DNA of 29,240 bases from the IMG/VR virus record IMGVR_UViG_3300021368_000864, positions 1 through 29,240 of that record, one strand, 5' to 3'. Made by a program: the position numbers and the translations under genes. The first letter of the stretch is position 1. Each line of letters begins with the position of its first letter. Under the pieces are notes generated by a model. That model searched no databases. It saw only the letters and a program-made list of their open reading frames with translations, and was not told the DNA's origin. Below are positions 1 through 7,770 of the stretch, piece by piece. The stretch comes from a virus.

Positions 1-1
1 G

Positions 2-169
2 TTGACCGCAGAGCGCGATGAGTATCTTGGTATTTTCAAGAGACACGACATGACTCGACTCGCTCGCGTCAAACCAGGCTTGATTGAACCACGAATCAAC
101 AAAGGAACCGCAGATGTGTTCCGTGCAATAGAGAATGACTCTAAGGAGATTGAAGATGCGGATTCTTAG
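2..169 (+). CDS. C-terminal end of an unknown phage protein (5' truncated)
   Basis: An open frame enters from the left edge and gives 55 residues before a TAG at 167-169. It is rich in charged residues (ending EIEDADS). The stop lies 14 bases inside the next gene's start, the tight packing seen throughout the window, which supports real coding. I do not recognise the family, and too little of the protein is present to assign a role. Confidence 0.5.
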   Translation: MTAERDEYLGIFKRHDMTRLARVKPGLIEPRINKGTADVFRAIENDSKEIEDADS

Positions 170-590
170 TCTACTGCTTTTACTATTCGTCACCGGTTGT
201 TCGACACTGCAACCCGCACCGTTAGTTCAACCCGAACCGATTATCAAAACCGTTACAGAATTCAAAACACTTGAAATCTATCAACCACCACTGCCTGAGG
301 CAATCAATCTTGAAGATGTAGAGTTCTTTGTGATAACAGAAAAGAACTTTGAGGAACAGGTTGCCAAGTTAGAAAAAATGCAAAGTGGTACCTTTGTCTT
401 ATTTGGTCTCACACCACAAGATTATGAGAACATGGCGTATAATCTACAAGAACTTCGTCGTTATGTTCGTCAACAAAAAGAGATCATACTTTACTATCGT
501 CAAGCTACTCAGGGAGAAGAGAACACTGACAGTGAAGATTGGTTAGAACGCAACGATGATGTTGTGGAAAATCAATTGACAAACCAATAG
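156..590 (+). CDS. Small phage lipoprotein, possible spanin-like lysis protein
   Basis: A 144-residue protein. I chose ATG 156 because AAGGAG at 143-148 sits 7 bases upstream; an in-frame ATG at 135 has no such site. Residues 1-15 form a short signal peptide with a run of leucines and end in a lipobox (VTGC, lipidated Cys15), so the mature protein should be a membrane-anchored lipoprotein facing the periplasm. A proline-rich linker follows, then a region with FGLTPQDYENM and a helical, basic stretch (QELRRYVRQQK) ending in an acidic tail. There is no second membrane segment. The lipobox, proline-rich start and helical tail recall Rz1-like outer-membrane spanins, but the endolysin is 10 kb away, so the lysis role is inference. 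It could also be another phage lipoprotein. Confidence 0.6.
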   Translation: MRILSLLLLLFVTGCSTLQPAPLVQPEPIIKTVTEFKTLEIYQPPLPEAINLEDVEFFVITEKNFEEQVAKLEKMQSGTFVLFGLTPQDYENMAYNLQELRRYVRQQKEIILYYRQATQGEENTDSEDWLERNDDVVENQLTNQ

Positions 591-604
591 ATATAGTGTA
601 TTAT
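576..604 (+). promoter_or_regulatory. Sigma70-like promoter for nrdA-nrdB
   Basis: TTGACA at 576-581 and TATTAT at 599-604 are separated by exactly 17 bases. The -35 overlaps the end of the lipoprotein gene, and transcription should start near 611, about 25 bases before nrdA. It has the same geometry as three other promoters in this window, which suggests the nucleotide-metabolism genes are read by unmodified host RNA polymerase early in infection. Confidence 0.7.
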
Positions 605-636
605 ATACCTCTTTCACCTAAATTTGAGTAGAACAA

Positions 637-2607
637 ATGCCAGTAAAAATTGACAAGTCCCGCGACGGACTACTAAAAGACTACGCCGTCGGGATGCTAA
701 AAGATTTCTATCTAAATGAATATGAAGATTCACCACAGGAAGGTTTCCGCCGTGCAGCTATTGCATGGTCAAACGGTGATGAAGAACTTGCACAAAGGTT
801 GTACGATTATGTCTCTAAGAAATGGTTCATGTTTGCTTCGCCAGTATTGTCGAATGCTCCGAACGGGCATGGACAAGGCAAAGGTATGCCTATCTCATGT
901 TTCCTTACCTACGTTCCGGACACTCTTGAAGGACTCATTGATCATACTTCTGAACTGCGTTGGCTTAGTGTTTATGGCGGCGGTGTTGGTGGACATTGGT
1001 CAGATGTTAGAACCGTATCCGATGTCGCGCCTGGCCCAATACCTTTTCTCCATACCGTAGACGCAGACATGATCGCCTACCGTCAAGGTAGGACGCGCAA
1101 GGGGTCGTATGCAGCATACATGGATGTGTCACACCCCGACATCATCGAGTTTCTAAACATGCGTATCCCTACGGGTGATGTGCAACGCAAGGCATTGAAT
1201 CTACACAACGCAATTAATCTCACCGATGAGTTCATGGAAGCTGTTCTCGCAGGAGAAGACTTTGACCTTCGTGACCCCAAAGACGGGAAAGTCAAGGAGA
1301 CTATCTCTGCTCGCAAACTCTGGGAGAGAATCATTGAGGTTCGTTTCCGTACCGGTGAACCCTATCTAAACTTTATTGACACCGCCAATAATCATTTACC
1401 ACAACCCTTGAAAGATCTTGGACTCAGGATCAACGGCAGTAACTTATGTAATGAAATTCATTTACCTACAAGTGCTGACCGAACCGCAGTATGTTGTCTG
1501 TCATCACTCAATTTGGAGTATTACGATGAATGGAAGGACACATCTATTGTTCGGGATCTTATTAGGATGCTCGATAACGTATTGCAGTACTTTATTGATA
1601 ACGCACCTGACACAATCAGCCGTGCCAAGTGGTCTGCTGAACGAGAACGGTCAATTGGCCTTGGAGCAATGGGTTTCCATTCCCTACTCCAAAAACACGG
1701 AGTCGCTTGGGAATCTGATAAAGCACGGGAAATCAACGATGTTGTGTTCCGTCACATCAATACTGAAGCCGTCGCAGAAACAGAACAACTCGCAGTCGAA
1801 CGCGGAGAATACCCAGATGGTGTCGGTTCAGGTCGACGGAACTCGCATCTTCTTGCTATCGCCCCAAACGCCTCGTCCGGTGTTATTCTGTCTACGTCCC
1901 CAAGTATCGAACCCTCAAAAGCGAACGCCTATACCCACAGAACGAGAGCTGGTAGTTTCCTTGTAAAGAACCGATATCTCGAAGAGTTGTTAGAAGAGAA
2001 GGGTGAGAACAACGAGTCGACATGGACATCAATCATCACTCAGAAAGGGTCGGTGCAACATCTACCATTCCTGAACGAAGGTGAAAAGGCCGTGTTCAAG
2101 ACTGCGGATGAGTTAGATCAGATGTGGTTAGTCACACACGCCGCAGACCGTCAACGATTTATCTGTCAAGGTCAGTCGGTCAATCTGTTCTTCCCTGCCG
2201 GTGCAGAGAAGTCATATGTGAACAAGGTGCATCTACGTGCATGGCAGTTGGGTCTCAAAGGTCTGTATTATCTCCGCACCGAAGCAAAGTCTCGTGCAGA
2301 GAATGTATCAGAGAAGGTTGAACGAGTTGCATTGCAGGATGATCAACGCAGTATAGTTTATTCTAAAAAGAATTGTCCATTCTGTGCAATGGCAATGGAA
2401 GAACTGAAACTTCGGGGTATACCTTTTGACAAGGTTGATCTCGAAGAAATTGGTAAAACTGCCGCAGAAGTCACCGGTAGAAAGGTAAATACTGTACCAC
2501 AGATTTATATTGAAGGTCAGTATGTCGGAGGTTACGACGAACTCATGATACACTTTAACGGTGCAAACGCACAAGAATCAGACGAATGCAGAGCTTGCGA
2601 GGGATAA
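637..2607 (+). CDS. nrdA: Class Ia ribonucleoside-diphosphate reductase alpha subunit with embedded glutaredoxin domain
   Basis: A 656-residue catalytic subunit that would reduce ribonucleotides to deoxyribonucleotides with NrdB. Active-site residues are all visible: Cys88 in PISCFL and Cys286 in AVCCLSSL (the redox pair), Asn269, Cys271 and Glu273 in SNLCNEI (radical site), and Tyr544-Tyr545 in GLYYLRTEA (radical transfer). The N terminus starts roughly where E. coli NrdA residue 138 would be, so the ATP-cone that senses dATP is absent; this probably frees the enzyme from feedback inhibition. After the core, residues about 571-640 are a glutaredoxin domain with CPFC at 580-583 and the cis-proline motif TVPQIYI at 619-625. 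The usual C-terminal cysteine pair (CRAC, 651-654) comes after this domain, at the very end. The gene abuts nrdB with no gap and follows a clear promoter. Confidence 0.97.
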   Translation: MPVKIDKSRDGLLKDYAVGMLKDFYLNEYEDSPQEGFRRAAIAWSNGDEELAQRLYDYVSKKWFMFASPVLSNAPNGHGQGKGMPISCFLTYVPDTLEGLIDHTSELRWLSVYGGGVGGHWSDVRTVSDVAPGPIPFLHTVDADMIAYRQGRTRKGSYAAYMDVSHPDIIEFLNMRIPTGDVQRKALNLHNAINLTDEFMEAVLAGEDFDLRDPKDGKVKETISARKLWERIIEVRFRTGEPYLNFIDTANNHLPQPLKDLGLRINGSNLCNEIHLPTSADRTAVCCLSSLNLEYYDEWKDTSIVRDLIRMLDNVLQYFIDNAPDTISRAKWSAERERSIGLGAMGFHSLLQKHGVAWESDKAREINDVVFRHINTEAVAETEQLAVERGEYPDGVGSGRRNSHLLAIAPNASSGVILSTSPSIEPSKANAYTHRTRAGSFLVKNRYLEELLEEKGENNESTWTSIITQKGSVQHLPFLNEGEKAVFKTADELDQMWLVTHAADRQRFICQGQSVNLFFPAGAEKSYVNKVHLRAWQLGLKGLYYLRTEAKSRAENVSEKVERVALQDDQRSIVYSKKNCPFCAMAMEELKLRGIPFDKVDLEEIGKTAAEVTGRKVNTVPQIYIEGQYVGGYDELMIHFNGANAQESDECRACEG

Positions 2608-3567
2608 ATGTCACTACTAGATTTTAGTACAACCTACAAACCATTTAAGTACCCTTGGGCAGTAGAACTGTCTAAGAAACACGAAGAAGTCCATTGGATC
2701 GAAGACGAAGCGGAGTTGAGTGAAGATGTCCAAGACTGGAAAACCAAACTCTCCGGAGATGAAAAAGAATTCATCACACAAGTGTTGCGGTTGTTTACTC
2801 AATCGGACGTTCAGGTGGGTGAAAATTATCACGAACTTCTCATCCCCAAATTCAAGAACAACGAAGTGCGTAATATGCTTAGTTCGTTCGCCGGTCGTGA
2901 GGCGGTACACCAGAGAGCGTATGCCCTTCTCAATGACACGCTCGGTCTGCCGGATGAAGAGTATCACAAGTTTCTTGAATACAAGGAGATGGCGGATAAG
3001 GTAGACTTCATGAAAGAGGGTGACACATCGTCTCATACAGGTCTTGCACTCGCACTCGCACAGTCAGTATTCAATGAGGGTATGTCTCTGTTCTCTTCCT
3101 TCGTGATGTTGCTGAACTTCCAGCGCTTCGGTAAGATGAAGGGTATGGGTACAATCGTCGAGTGGTCTATCCGTGATGAAACTCTACATGTGCAGGGTAA
3201 CGCAAAGTTGTTCCGTACATTCTGCGAGGAACATCCCCGCATCGTTAATGACGAACTGAAGTCGAAGATATATACAATGGCGAGAAACGCAGTAGATCTC
3301 GAAGATAAGTTTATCAATCTTGCTTTTAAGGGGAATGATGTTGAGGGTCTTACTAAGGAAGAGGTACGCCGGTATATACGCCATATTGCTGACCGTCGCC
3401 TACTCCAACTTGGTCTTCGAACAAAATTCCGTCAGAAAGATAACCCATTACCATGGCTCGACTGGGTGCTCAATGGTGCATCACACGATAACTTCTTCGA
3501 GAAGAGGGTAACAGAATACTCCGTGGTCGGCATGGAAGGCGAATGGGGTTGGGATGAGGTAGCATAG
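2608..3567 (+). CDS. nrdB: Class Ia ribonucleoside-diphosphate reductase beta subunit
   Basis: A 319-residue radical-generating subunit, partner of the preceding NrdA. The di-iron ligands can be placed with the same spacing as in E. coli NrdB: Asp67, Glu98, His101, Glu157, Glu191 and His194. The radical tyrosine is Tyr105, four residues after His101 in EAVHQRAY. This is therefore a standard tyrosyl-radical enzyme, not one of the metal-free variants that lose ligands. It is shorter than the E. coli protein (about 376 residues), mostly at the ends. Its ATG directly follows the nrdA stop, and its TAG shares one base with the GTG of the following methyltransferase gene. Confidence 0.97.
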   Translation: MSLLDFSTTYKPFKYPWAVELSKKHEEVHWIEDEAELSEDVQDWKTKLSGDEKEFITQVLRLFTQSDVQVGENYHELLIPKFKNNEVRNMLSSFAGREAVHQRAYALLNDTLGLPDEEYHKFLEYKEMADKVDFMKEGDTSSHTGLALALAQSVFNEGMSLFSSFVMLLNFQRFGKMKGMGTIVEWSIRDETLHVQGNAKLFRTFCEEHPRIVNDELKSKIYTMARNAVDLEDKFINLAFKGNDVEGLTKEEVRRYIRHIADRRLLQLGLRTKFRQKDNPLPWLDWVLNGASHDNFFEKRVTEYSVVGMEGEWGWDEVA

Positions 3568-4238
3568 TGGAATGTATTATTGAAGTCGGTGCACATATTG
3601 CCACCGATACTAGAAGATTAGCTGAAAAATACAAAGGGGTTACTTTTTATTGTTTTGAACCGACGAATTATTTGTTTCATAAAAATGTTCTAAGGTTTAC
3701 AGACAGTTTTCCTAATATACATGCTTATCAATGTGCGGTAAGTTTGGAAGATGGTGAAGCCGATTTCTATAATGCCACTGACGATGGGTGCAGTTCTTTG
3801 CACCCCTTTACCGAAAACATAACCGATGACTGGAATAAAGCGTTAGACGAAAAGTTGGGTGATCGACACCATAGGGAGAAAAGGTGTGGGCCAAGAGCTC
3901 GTCATTTCTTGCACTTTGAAACAGAAAGAGTGAAAACAATTCGTATAGACACTTTTCTTCGTGATCAAAATTTTCCCCTAGATGGTATTATTAAATACTT
4001 GCACTGTGACGCACAAGGAACAGACTTAAATGTTTTAAAAAGTTTTGGTGATTATATTGATTGTCTTCAAGCCGGGGTTATAGAAACATCAAAGAAAAGT
4101 GGTCTCAACCTATATGACAACCAAACAAACTATACCGAAGACGCGGTTGTTTGGTTGTCATCAAAGGGATTTAAGATTTTGGATATTGAACACTGTGATC
4201 CGATAGGTTCAGAAACCAATATTCATTTTGAGAGGTGA
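3567..4238 (+). CDS. FkbM-family SAM-dependent methyltransferase
   Basis: A 223-residue protein starting at GTG 3567, overlapping the nrdB stop by one base. Motif I (IIEVGAHIATDT) at residues 4-15 is the SAM-binding loop, FEPTN near residues 31-35 is the acidic-loop region, and KYLHCDAQGTDLNVLKSF matches the FkbM signature usually read as K-D-EG-E-vLkG. FkbM enzymes usually O-methylate sugars or small molecules; the substrate here is unknown. The gene is visibly richer in A and T than nrdB (runs such as TTTTTATTGTTTTGAA), pointing to a separate origin. With the next two genes it forms an accessory block between nrdB and the GIY-YIG gene. It may methylate a glycan or a carbamoylated sugar made by its neighbours. 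Confidence 0.85.
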   Translation: MECIIEVGAHIATDTRRLAEKYKGVTFYCFEPTNYLFHKNVLRFTDSFPNIHAYQCAVSLEDGEADFYNATDDGCSSLHPFTENITDDWNKALDEKLGDRHHREKRCGPRARHFLHFETERVKTIRIDTFLRDQNFPLDGIIKYLHCDAQGTDLNVLKSFGDYIDCLQAGVIETSKKSGLNLYDNQTNYTEDAVVWLSSKGFKILDIEHCDPIGSETNIHFER

Positions 4239-4241
4239 GTA

Positions 4242-4379
4242 ATGGACGAATACGAATACGATTTATACTGTGAAGTATGTGAATCTGATCTAACCCTAAT
4301 TGTAAAAGATGGTTCTGCGGAACCACCTGAATACTGTCCTATGTGTGGAACTCCCCAAGAGGAAGGCGATTGGGGATGA
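4242..4379 (+). CDS. Tiny zinc-ribbon protein
   Basis: A 45-residue acidic protein. Two cysteine pairs, CEVC at residues 10-13 and CPMC at 32-35, would bind one zinc ion in a zinc-ribbon (rubredoxin-like) knuckle. ATG 4242 follows the FkbM stop by three bases with GAGGTGAG just upstream as ribosome binding site, and its TGA overlaps the carbamoyltransferase ATG in an ATGA junction, so the three genes are probably translated together. The function is unknown; it might be an adaptor for, or regulator of, a neighbouring enzyme. Confidence 0.6.
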   Translation: MDEYEYDLYCEVCESDLTLIVKDGSAEPPEYCPMCGTPQEEGDWG

Positions 4380-6109
4380 AAAAACCCGCTCTGGGCATTT
4401 GTTATACAGATGATCGTTACAAAAAAGGATCTTTTACCGATTGGGATAACGAAATATTCGCCAATTCCGGTTGGCAGGTACACGACGCTGGTTATGCTCT
4501 GTATGATTATGAAAAAGATGAATTCATAGTTTATGAACTGTCCAAAGCAACTGGGATAAAACACGGGCATGCCCGACTACTTGGTGATAACTTCGAATCT
4601 CAAGAAAAACACTTTAATGATTTTTTAAATCATTCTGGATACGAAAACGACTTCTCTTCCTTAGTAATGGGCATGAATTGTCCTGAAAGTAGAATGAGAC
4701 TCAAGGTGAATAGATTAAGTGGTGGCATTGCTGGTTATAGTGACCACATGGAGCACCTCGTAAAAAAAGAAGAATCTCATTTAGGTTGTTACCATCATGT
4801 AGCTCACACCTATAGTGCTTACATCCAATCTCCTTTTCGAAAATGTTTGAGTTTGTCATTTGATGGTGGTAGTAACGAATCGTCTTTTCGTTTAACCCTG
4901 ATTGACAATGGTAAGGTAGTCAAGACTAGAGCGTTTTACGACAAATATTTTGGCTATTATTATAACCTTCTCGGCGAACTAGTACCTGAGATATGTAAGA
5001 CTGTGCACGGTCGCGCTTCAGACTCATTAATGGACGGTATGGATAGGCCCGGTAAGTTCATGGGATGTACTGCTTTAGGGAAACCCAACAAAGTTGTTCG
5101 AGCGCTTACTGATCAATTATTTGCTCTTACTCCAAGTCAACTTAACAAAAAACAACATTTTGCCATACGCAACAATCTCGCCAGTTTATGTGACGCAGGA
5201 GAGGTGACCGCATACGATATTGCATACAACGGTCAAAAATCTTTAGAGTATGCGACAGCACAATTTCTTATACAACACAAAGATTGGCTTGACGAAGCCA
5301 ATAACAATCTAATCTTGACCGGCGGTATCGCTCTTAATGTGTTGAACAATGCATATATTCGAGATCTGTTTAAGTGCAAAACTTTTGTGTGTTCTGCTCC
5401 CAACGATAGTGGTTTACCATTAGGCATATTAACCTATCATTTGTGTCAAGATGAAAATTGGTCATGGTTAGATCCTGCTAACAGGAAATCGTTGAGATTT
5501 GCTACACTACCGGTGAAAGATTACGATGAGATACCTTACCACATTCAAGACAGAGGCGCAAAGGAGGTTACACTAAAAGATGTTGCTGATGTCATACTCG
5601 CAGGAAATATTGTCGGAACAGTTTGGGATAACATTGAATTTGGGCCTCGAGCACTAGGACATCGGTCTATATTGTGCGATCCTTCTATTTCTGATATGAA
5701 AGACATCATCAATTCTAAAGTCAAATTCCGTGAGTGGTTTAGACCATTCGCTCCTGCTTGTCGGAAAGAAGATGCTCCCAAATACTTTATATCTGATAGT
5801 TTTGACAATCTGGAAAGTATGTCATATGTCGTGACATGTAAGAGTGGAACGCAAAAAAATTATCCTGCCATATCTCATGTCGACGGAACAGGCAGACTAC
5901 AAACTGTAAGTCGCGACGATCCTGAAGACGCAGATTTTTACAAACTTTTAGGTTATATACCAACCGATATATTATTAAACACTTCCTTCAATGTAGGTGG
6001 TAAACCTATTCTAAATACGGTAGAAGAGGCGTTGTGGATGCTAGATAACACAGGTCTAGATAATGTCGTAGTTAAATATGAAGGGAGATTCTACCTATTT
6101 GGTACCTAG
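4376..6109 (+). CDS. NodU/CmcH-family carbamoyltransferase
   Basis: A 577-residue two-domain enzyme. I chose ATG 4376, coupled to the preceding stop by ATGA, over an in-frame ATG at 4343 inside the zinc-ribbon gene. The N-terminal part is a Kae1-like ATPase fold with a metal-binding HHVAH motif (about residues 140-144), SFDGGSNESS, LTGGIALNVLNN and APNDSGLPLG. The C-terminal part carries GPRALGHRSI and FREWFRPFAPA, typical of the YrdC-like carbamoyl-AMP-forming half. Such enzymes use carbamoyl phosphate and ATP to add a carbamoyl group to a hydroxyl of a sugar or antibiotic. In a phage the likely target is a glycan or modified nucleotide. The gene is AT-rich like its FkbM neighbour. Its last 13 bases overlap the upstream extension of the GIY-YIG frame. 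Confidence 0.9.
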   Translation: MKKPALGICYTDDRYKKGSFTDWDNEIFANSGWQVHDAGYALYDYEKDEFIVYELSKATGIKHGHARLLGDNFESQEKHFNDFLNHSGYENDFSSLVMGMNCPESRMRLKVNRLSGGIAGYSDHMEHLVKKEESHLGCYHHVAHTYSAYIQSPFRKCLSLSFDGGSNESSFRLTLIDNGKVVKTRAFYDKYFGYYYNLLGELVPEICKTVHGRASDSLMDGMDRPGKFMGCTALGKPNKVVRALTDQLFALTPSQLNKKQHFAIRNNLASLCDAGEVTAYDIAYNGQKSLEYATAQFLIQHKDWLDEANNNLILTGGIALNVLNNAYIRDLFKCKTFVCSAPNDSGLPLGILTYHLCQDENWSWLDPANRKSLRFATLPVKDYDEIPYHIQDRGAKEVTLKDVADVILAGNIVGTVWDNIEFGPRALGHRSILCDPSISDMKDIINSKVKFREWFRPFAPACRKEDAPKYFISDSFDNLESMSYVVTCKSGTQKNYPAISHVDGTGRLQTVSRDDPEDADFYKLLGYIPTDILLNTSFNVGGKPILNTVEEALWMLDNTGLDNVVVKYEGRFYLFGT

Positions 6110-6498
6110 AAGACAAACCATTTGAACCCACCGAAGAGTTCCTCAAACAGTATCATGGATTCGTCTATGAGGTTACTGAGTTGGCGACCGGTAAGAAATA
6201 CATCGGTAAGAAAGGGTTCTGGTCTACTCGCAGGCTCCCACCACTCAAGGGTAAGACTCGTAAGCGCCTGACAATCAAAGAGTCAGACTGGAAAGACTAC
6301 TATGGGTCGTCAGAAGAGGTTAAACGCCTTGTAGAGGACGGTGGCGCCTTCAGGCGGGACATTCTGCGTCTGTGCAAGACAAAGGGAGAGTGTTCTTACT
6401 ACGAGGCGAAGGCACAGTTCGACAAGGATGTGTTGTTCGATGATACATATTATAACGAATTTATTGGTTGTAAGATCCATTCCAAACATCTAAAATGA
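6097..6498 (+). CDS. Seg-like GIY-YIG endonuclease-family protein with missing canonical start
   Basis: The first ordinary start in this frame is TTG 6181, but the family's first motif lies upstream of it: the frame is open back to a stop at 6079-6081 and encodes WYLEDKPF then GFVYEVTE, followed by KKYIGKKGFW. GFVY and YIG together form the GIY-YIG core, so TTG 6181 would give a protein with half its motif. An ATT at 6097 lies 9 bases after AGGGAG and directly precedes Trp-Tyr-Leu, where I would expect the original ATG. With that start the protein is 133 residues. Later segments (ESDWKDYYGSS, CSYYEAKAQ, NEFIGCKIHSKH) fit the short Seg-like proteins of T4-like marine phages. It may be a homing-type nuclease or a domesticated relative. 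Upstream insertion of the carbamoyltransferase probably altered the start. Confidence 0.75.
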   Translation: MWYLEDKPFEPTEEFLKQYHGFVYEVTELATGKKYIGKKGFWSTRRLPPLKGKTRKRLTIKESDWKDYYGSSEEVKRLVEDGGAFRRDILRLCKTKGECSYYEAKAQFDKDVLFDDTYYNEFIGCKIHSKHLK

Positions 6499-6504
6499 TA
6501 AATA
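6497..6504 (+). promoter_or_regulatory. Possible T4-type late promoter
   Basis: GATAAATA overlaps the GIY-YIG stop codon and matches the T4 late-promoter core TATAAATA at 7 of 8 bases. It sits about 30 bases before the GTG of the kinase gene, a suitable distance. The motif is short and AT-rich, so chance occurrence is possible. Confidence 0.35.
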
Positions 6505-6532
6505 AATCTATACATTCAATTGAGGTCTGATC

Positions 6533-7240
6533 GTGTTACGGTTTTCACAATATCTGGAAGAGGGTGTCAATGACCCCGCAATCTTTAAGGCAGTATTCCT
6601 CGCGGGTGGGCCTGGTTCTGGTAAGTCATTCATCGTAGGTAAGACCGGTCTAACATCGATGGGATACAAGGTCGTGAACTCTGACGACGCATTCGAAGCT
6701 GCAATGAAGAAAGCGGGTATGACTATGTCACCCGATAACATCTTCTCACCAAAGGGTCAAGAGATACGCGGAAAGGCAAAGCGTCTCACAGGCACCAAAC
6801 AGGCGCGTTACATAAAGGGTCGGCTGGGTCTTGTGGTCGATGGTACCGGTAAAGACCCTGAGAAAATTGCACGACAGGCACAACAGATTCAGACACTAGG
6901 TTACAAAGTCGCAATGATTTTTGTCAACACAGACCTAGACACCGCACTCAAAAGAAACAAAATGCGTGAGCGTTCACTCCCCGATGCAGAAGTAGAAGCA
7001 TACTGGAAGGCAGTGCAACGCAATGTTGGTAAGTTCCAACGTATGTTTGGTAAAGAGAATTTCCTTGTAGTCGACAACAGTGAAGGTAAGAACTACGAAA
7101 AAGAAACACTCCGTGCGTACCGTGATGTTCGAAAGTTCACTGACAAACCTCACAACAAGAAGGCACAGGCATGGATTGATACAGAGAAAGCAGCTATCCG
7201 TCAAGCGGGTAGAACTCGTGGTGGAAGTGGTAGCAGATAA
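6533..7240 (+). CDS. P-loop kinase of the zeta-toxin/AAA kinase type
   Basis: A 235-residue protein from GTG 6533, with TTGAGG about 7 bases upstream. The Walker A motif GGPGSGKS is at residues 25-32 and is preceded by a hydrophobic strand (AVFLA). NSDDAF after the next strand could bind the substrate or metal, LVVDGTGKD resembles a second substrate-binding strand, and MRERSLP looks like the mobile arginine-bearing lid of small-molecule kinases. The C terminus is basic and glycine-rich (GRTRGGSGSR). Such kinases are common in T4-like marine phages; whether the target is a nucleotide, a sugar or a nucleic-acid end cannot be told. It is followed by a consensus promoter, so it probably ends one transcription unit. 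Confidence 0.75.
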   Translation: MLRFSQYLEEGVNDPAIFKAVFLAGGPGSGKSFIVGKTGLTSMGYKVVNSDDAFEAAMKKAGMTMSPDNIFSPKGQEIRGKAKRLTGTKQARYIKGRLGLVVDGTGKDPEKIARQAQQIQTLGYKVAMIFVNTDLDTALKRNKMRERSLPDAEVEAYWKAVQRNVGKFQRMFGKENFLVVDNSEGKNYEKETLRAYRDVRKFTDKPHNKKAQAWIDTEKAAIRQAGRTRGGSGSR

Positions 7241-7243
7241 CAC

Positions 7244-7272
7244 TTGACACCCTGTATAGATATGTGTATAAT
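7244..7272 (+). promoter_or_regulatory. Perfect consensus sigma70 promoter
   Basis: TTGACA (7244-7249) and TATAAT (7267-7272) match the bacterial consensus at all 12 positions with the optimal 17-base spacer. The start site should be near 7279, leaving a leader of about 22 bases before ATG 7301. It lies in the gap after the kinase gene. Confidence 0.85.
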
Positions 7273-7300
7273 GAGCTAAACGCGATAAAGGAAAATTATT

Positions 7301-7738
7301 ATGACAATTACGAAAACCAGATATCAAGTCTATGAAGTCTTAGAAGAAGTCGCAAAGAAGCGATCAAAGAAAGATAAGTTACAGGTACTAAAAGAGTATG
7401 GCAATATGATGCCACTACGAGATGTTCTGCAAGGAACATTTGATGATCGAATTCAGTGGAATCTCCCCACTGGGCCGGTACCCTACACTCCAACTTCCGC
7501 AGAATCCCCACCCAACACTCTACTCAAAGCGCATATGAACTTCAAGTATTTTGTGAAGGGATTGGTTGAATCTAACCGTTTGACTTCGGTTAAAAGAGAG
7601 AAAATGTTTATTGACATGCTTGAGTCGATACATCCTCGTGATGCAGAAGTGATCGTTGCTATGATAAACAAAGAAAGCCCAATGAAGGGCATAACCAAAA
7701 ATCTGGTGAAGGAGGCATTTCCAGAACTTATTAGTTGA
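7301..7738 (+). CDS. Conserved T4-like phage protein (DUF6433-like)
   Basis: A 145-residue soluble protein. The segments LRDVLQGTFDD, IQWNLPTGPVPYTP, STLL-like NTLLKAH, KREKMFIDMLESIHPRDAEVI and ITKNLVKEAFP have the look of a protein family conserved in T4-like marine and cyanobacterial phages that I remember as DUF6433; that name is from memory. No catalytic motif or membrane segment is visible and the function is unknown. AAAGGAAAA lies about 7 bases before ATG 7301, and the gene has its own perfect promoter, so it is probably expressed early and strongly. Confidence 0.75.
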   Translation: MTITKTRYQVYEVLEEVAKKRSKKDKLQVLKEYGNMMPLRDVLQGTFDDRIQWNLPTGPVPYTPTSAESPPNTLLKAHMNFKYFVKGLVESNRLTSVKREKMFIDMLESIHPRDAEVIVAMINKESPMKGITKNLVKEAFPELIS

Positions 7739-7770
7739 ATAATTTCCCGTAATAACAATAAGGAGAGTAT

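Noticed and set aside
135-155. ATG 135 as lipoprotein start
   Set aside because: ATG 156 has AAGGAG at proper distance and gives a normal lipoprotein signal peptide; the extension would place extra basic residues before it.
1083-1334. Open frames on the minus strand inside nrdA, nrdB and other genes
   Set aside because: They lie wholly within well-supported + strand genes, show no ribosome binding sites or recognisable motifs, and the whole window is otherwise transcribed in one direction.
1418-1966. A 182-residue alternative + strand frame inside nrdA
   Set aside because: The nrdA frame here carries the catalytic residues; the alternative has no family features and unlikely composition.
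4343-4375. ATG 4343 as carbamoyltransferase start
   Set aside because: The 11 extra residues lie inside the zinc-ribbon gene and do not resemble the family; ATG 4376 is in an ATGA overlap.
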